Below the pieces are notes generated by a model. It searched no databases and was not told the DNA's origin. It worked only from the letters and a program-made list of their open reading frames with translations. This document shows positions 5,631-6,954 of a stretch of 6,954 bases of DNA, piece after piece; within the stretch, counting starts at the first letter, position 1, and every line of letters starts with the position of its first letter. A program made the position numbers and the translations under genes. The stretch is taken from assembly GCA_937883885.1 (NCBI GenBank), contig CAKZXL010000791.1, positions 1 through 6,954 of the forward strand, read 5' to 3'. Source of the stretch: an uncultured Aquincola sp. (GTDB lineage Bacteria > Pseudomonadota > Gammaproteobacteria > Burkholderiales > Burkholderiaceae).

Positions 5631-6650
5631 TCAGCGGATGGAGCCCAGCGAGCGCATCGCCTTGACCGCGCCTTCGCCCATCGCAGCGCCGAAGCGCTTG
5701 GCCAGGCGTTCGGCCACGTTTTCCTTGGGCGTGTAGTCGATCACCTCTTCGGCCTTGACCACCTCGCGCGCCACGTAGTCCAGCGTGCCGGTGTGGTCGG
5801 CCAGGCCCAGCTTGATCGACTCTTCGCCGTTCCAGAACAGGCCCGAGAAGGTGTCCGGCGTTTCCTTCAGCCGGTTGCCACGGCCTTCGCGCACCACCGC
5901 GATGAACTGCTGGTGGATCTGGTCGATCATCGCCTGGGCCAGCGCGCGCTGGCGCTCGGACAGCGGCGAGAACGGGTCCAGCATGCCCTTGTTTTCACCC
6001 GCGGTGATCAGCCGGCGTTCCACGCCCAGCTTGTCCATCAGGCCGGTGAAGCCGAAGCCGTCCATCAGCACGCCGATGGAGCCGACGATCGAGGCCTTGT
6101 CCACGTACACCTCGTCGGCACCGACGGCGATGTAGTAGGCGCCCGAGGCGCAGATCTCCTCGACCACCGCGTACACCTTCTTGCCGTGCTTGGCCTTCAG
6201 GCGGCGGATCTCGTCGTACACCATGCCGGCCTGCACCGGGCTGCCGCCGGGCGAGTTGATGCGCAGCACCACCGCCTTGGCATTGGCGTCTTCAAACGCC
6301 GACTTGAGCGCGGAGTTGATGTTCTCGGCGCTGGCCTCGGTGTCGGCGGCAATCTCGCCGCGCACTTCCACCAGGGCGGTGTGCGGGCCGGTGGGCGCCG
6401 CATGCTGCACGCGCTGCACGAACAAGGCGTACAGCACGGCCAGCGTCACCGCCAGCCACACCACGCGGAAGAACACCCGCCAACGGCGGTCGCTGCGGCG
6501 TTCACGCAGCAGGCCATCGGCCAGTTGTTCAACGGCGGATTCCAGCGGCGTGTGGCGCGCGGCAGGCGCGGCGGCTGCAGGAACGGGGGCGGGGGCAGCG
6601 CTGGTGGGCGGCAGCGGATGTGCCGACGGCGCGTCGTCTTGGGGGGTCAT
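5631..6650 (-). CDS. sppA: S49-family signal peptide peptidase-like protease (SppA/SohB type)
   Basis: S49 peptidases are membrane-anchored serine proteases with a Ser-Lys dyad that degrade cleaved signal peptides and other membrane-associated peptides. The 339-residue product is the short, single-domain form. It has a Pro/Ala-rich cytoplasmic N-terminus (about 1-35), a basic stretch (RERRSDRRWR), one TM helix (about 58-79) and a protease domain (about 92-300). The nucleophile is Ser169 in EICASGAYYIA and the general base Lys221 in AGENKGMLDPFSP; their 52-residue spacing equals that of B. subtilis SppA (Ser147/Lys199). NSPGGS at 132-137 is the family's conserved turn. The ATG (6650-6648) overlaps the stop of the Rieske gene in ATGA, implying coupled translation; a longer in-frame start at 6716 would run well into that gene. 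The transcript likely ends at the 5604-5625 hairpin. Confidence 0.94.
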   Translation of the reverse strand: MTPQDDAPSAHPLPPTSAAPAPVPAAAAPAARHTPLESAVEQLADGLLRERRSDRRWRVFFRVVWLAVTLAVLYALFVQRVQHAAPTGPHTALVEVRGEIAADTEASAENINSALKSAFEDANAKAVVLRINSPGGSPVQAGMVYDEIRRLKAKHGKKVYAVVEEICASGAYYIAVGADEVYVDKASIVGSIGVLMDGFGFTGLMDKLGVERRLITAGENKGMLDPFSPLSERQRALAQAMIDQIHQQFIAVVREGRGNRLKETPDTFSGLFWNGEESIKLGLADHTGTLDYVAREVVKAEEVIDYTPKENVAERLAKRFGAAMGEGAVKAMRSLGSIR

Positions 6651-6954
6651 GCGGGGGCGCTTTCGGAGGGCGGCGCGTCGAAGCTGACGGGCCGGATGTC
6701 GCGTGAAGGATACCAATACACCTGGCCGTCACGCTCTTGCAGCGTGATGGCCGTGAGCTTGCCGCGGCCACATGGGCCGCCCACGCACCGGCCGTCGGCC
6801 GGCTCATACGCGGCGCCGTGGATGGAGCACAGGATCCAGCGGCGGTCCATGTCCAGGAACTGGCCTTCCTGCCAGTCCATCTCGGTGGGTACATGCACGC
6901 AGCGGTTGACGTAGCCCACGACGCGGCCGTCGAAACGCAGCGCAAAGCCGCGCG
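6647..6954 (-). CDS. Rieske [2Fe-2S] domain protein, 5' end beyond window
   Basis: The reading frame stays open to the window edge, so about 101 C-terminal residues are visible and the start is outside. A GTG at 6919 is only an internal Val. The Rieske cluster motif is present as Cys-Val-His (visible residues 18-20) and Cys-Ser-Ile-His (42-45), giving two Cys and two His ligands. There are 21 residues between the half-motifs, more than the usual 15-17. A further Cys pair follows in GRCVGGPCGRG. No signal peptide or membrane segment is in the visible part. It resembles small soluble Rieske ferredoxin-like proteins, not the cytochrome bc1 subunit. The partner enzyme is unknown. Its TGA (6649-6647) overlaps the protease start by 4 nt, so the two form an operon. 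Confidence 0.88.
   Translation of the reverse strand, partial: RGFALRFDGRVVGYVNRCVHVPTEMDWQEGQFLDMDRRWILCSIHGAAYEPADGRCVGGPCGRGKLTAITLQERDGQVYWYPSRDIRPVSFDAPPSESAPA

Noticed and set aside
5793..6914. 373-codon open frame on the + strand opposite the protease and Rieske genes
   Set aside because: It runs antisense to two recognisable genes, is rich in Arg/His/Gly as expected for a shadow frame, and has no ribosome-binding site or recognisable domain.

Overview
The window looks like chromosomal DNA from a high-GC betaproteobacterium, most likely Burkholderiales (Comamonadaceae or the Rubrivivax/Leptothrix/Roseateles group). This rests on the strong G/C third-position bias, the flavour of the proteins (a UreE with a long His tail, a 158-residue bacterioferritin, a phospholipase A with an N-terminal extension, a small Rieske protein next to an S49 peptidase) and the absence of mobile-element signatures. 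Genus cannot be fixed by eye. No sign of recent transfer was seen.

Layout, left to right. (1) The end of a urease accessory operon on the + strand: the 3' part of ureE, then ureF and ureG. These supply nickel and assemble the urease metallocentre; ureE and ureF overlap by 4 nt. (2) A GC-rich hairpin region, then kbp (ygaU/lysM), a cytoplasmic BON-LysM protein. (3) Converging on kbp, an iron-storage pair on the - strand: bfr (bacterioferritin) and, downstream of it, bfd (bacterioferritin-associated ferredoxin). A good Fur-box-like sequence lies between bfr and bfd, and a second Fur-like 7-1-7 dyad lies in the divergent bfr/corA intergenic region. (4) corA, a CorA-family Mg2+/divalent-cation channel, on the + strand. 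(5) pldA, an outer-membrane phospholipase A with the full His-Ser-Asn active site, on the + strand. (6) A perfect 8-bp-stem hairpin separates pldA from a convergent - strand pair: a Rieske [2Fe-2S] protein (cut by the window end) and an S49 signal-peptide-peptidase-like protease, overlapping by 4 nt (ATGA).

Metals are a loose theme: nickel handling (UreE/UreG), iron storage and release (Bfr/Bfd, probably under Fur), divalent-cation transport (CorA), possible K+ binding (Kbp) and an Fe-S protein. The sequence does not show that these form one system. All ten genes belong to recognisable families, and I found no convincing previously undescribed system. The points worth a second look are regulatory (two Fur-like sites, a dyad upstream of pldA) and protein-level (the two-block UreE His tail, Thr at a bacterioferritin ferroxidase-ligand position, the PldA N-terminal module, the wide Rieske spacing). 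No intergenic gap exceeds about 155 bases, and no tRNA, rRNA, CRISPR array or insertion sequence was seen.
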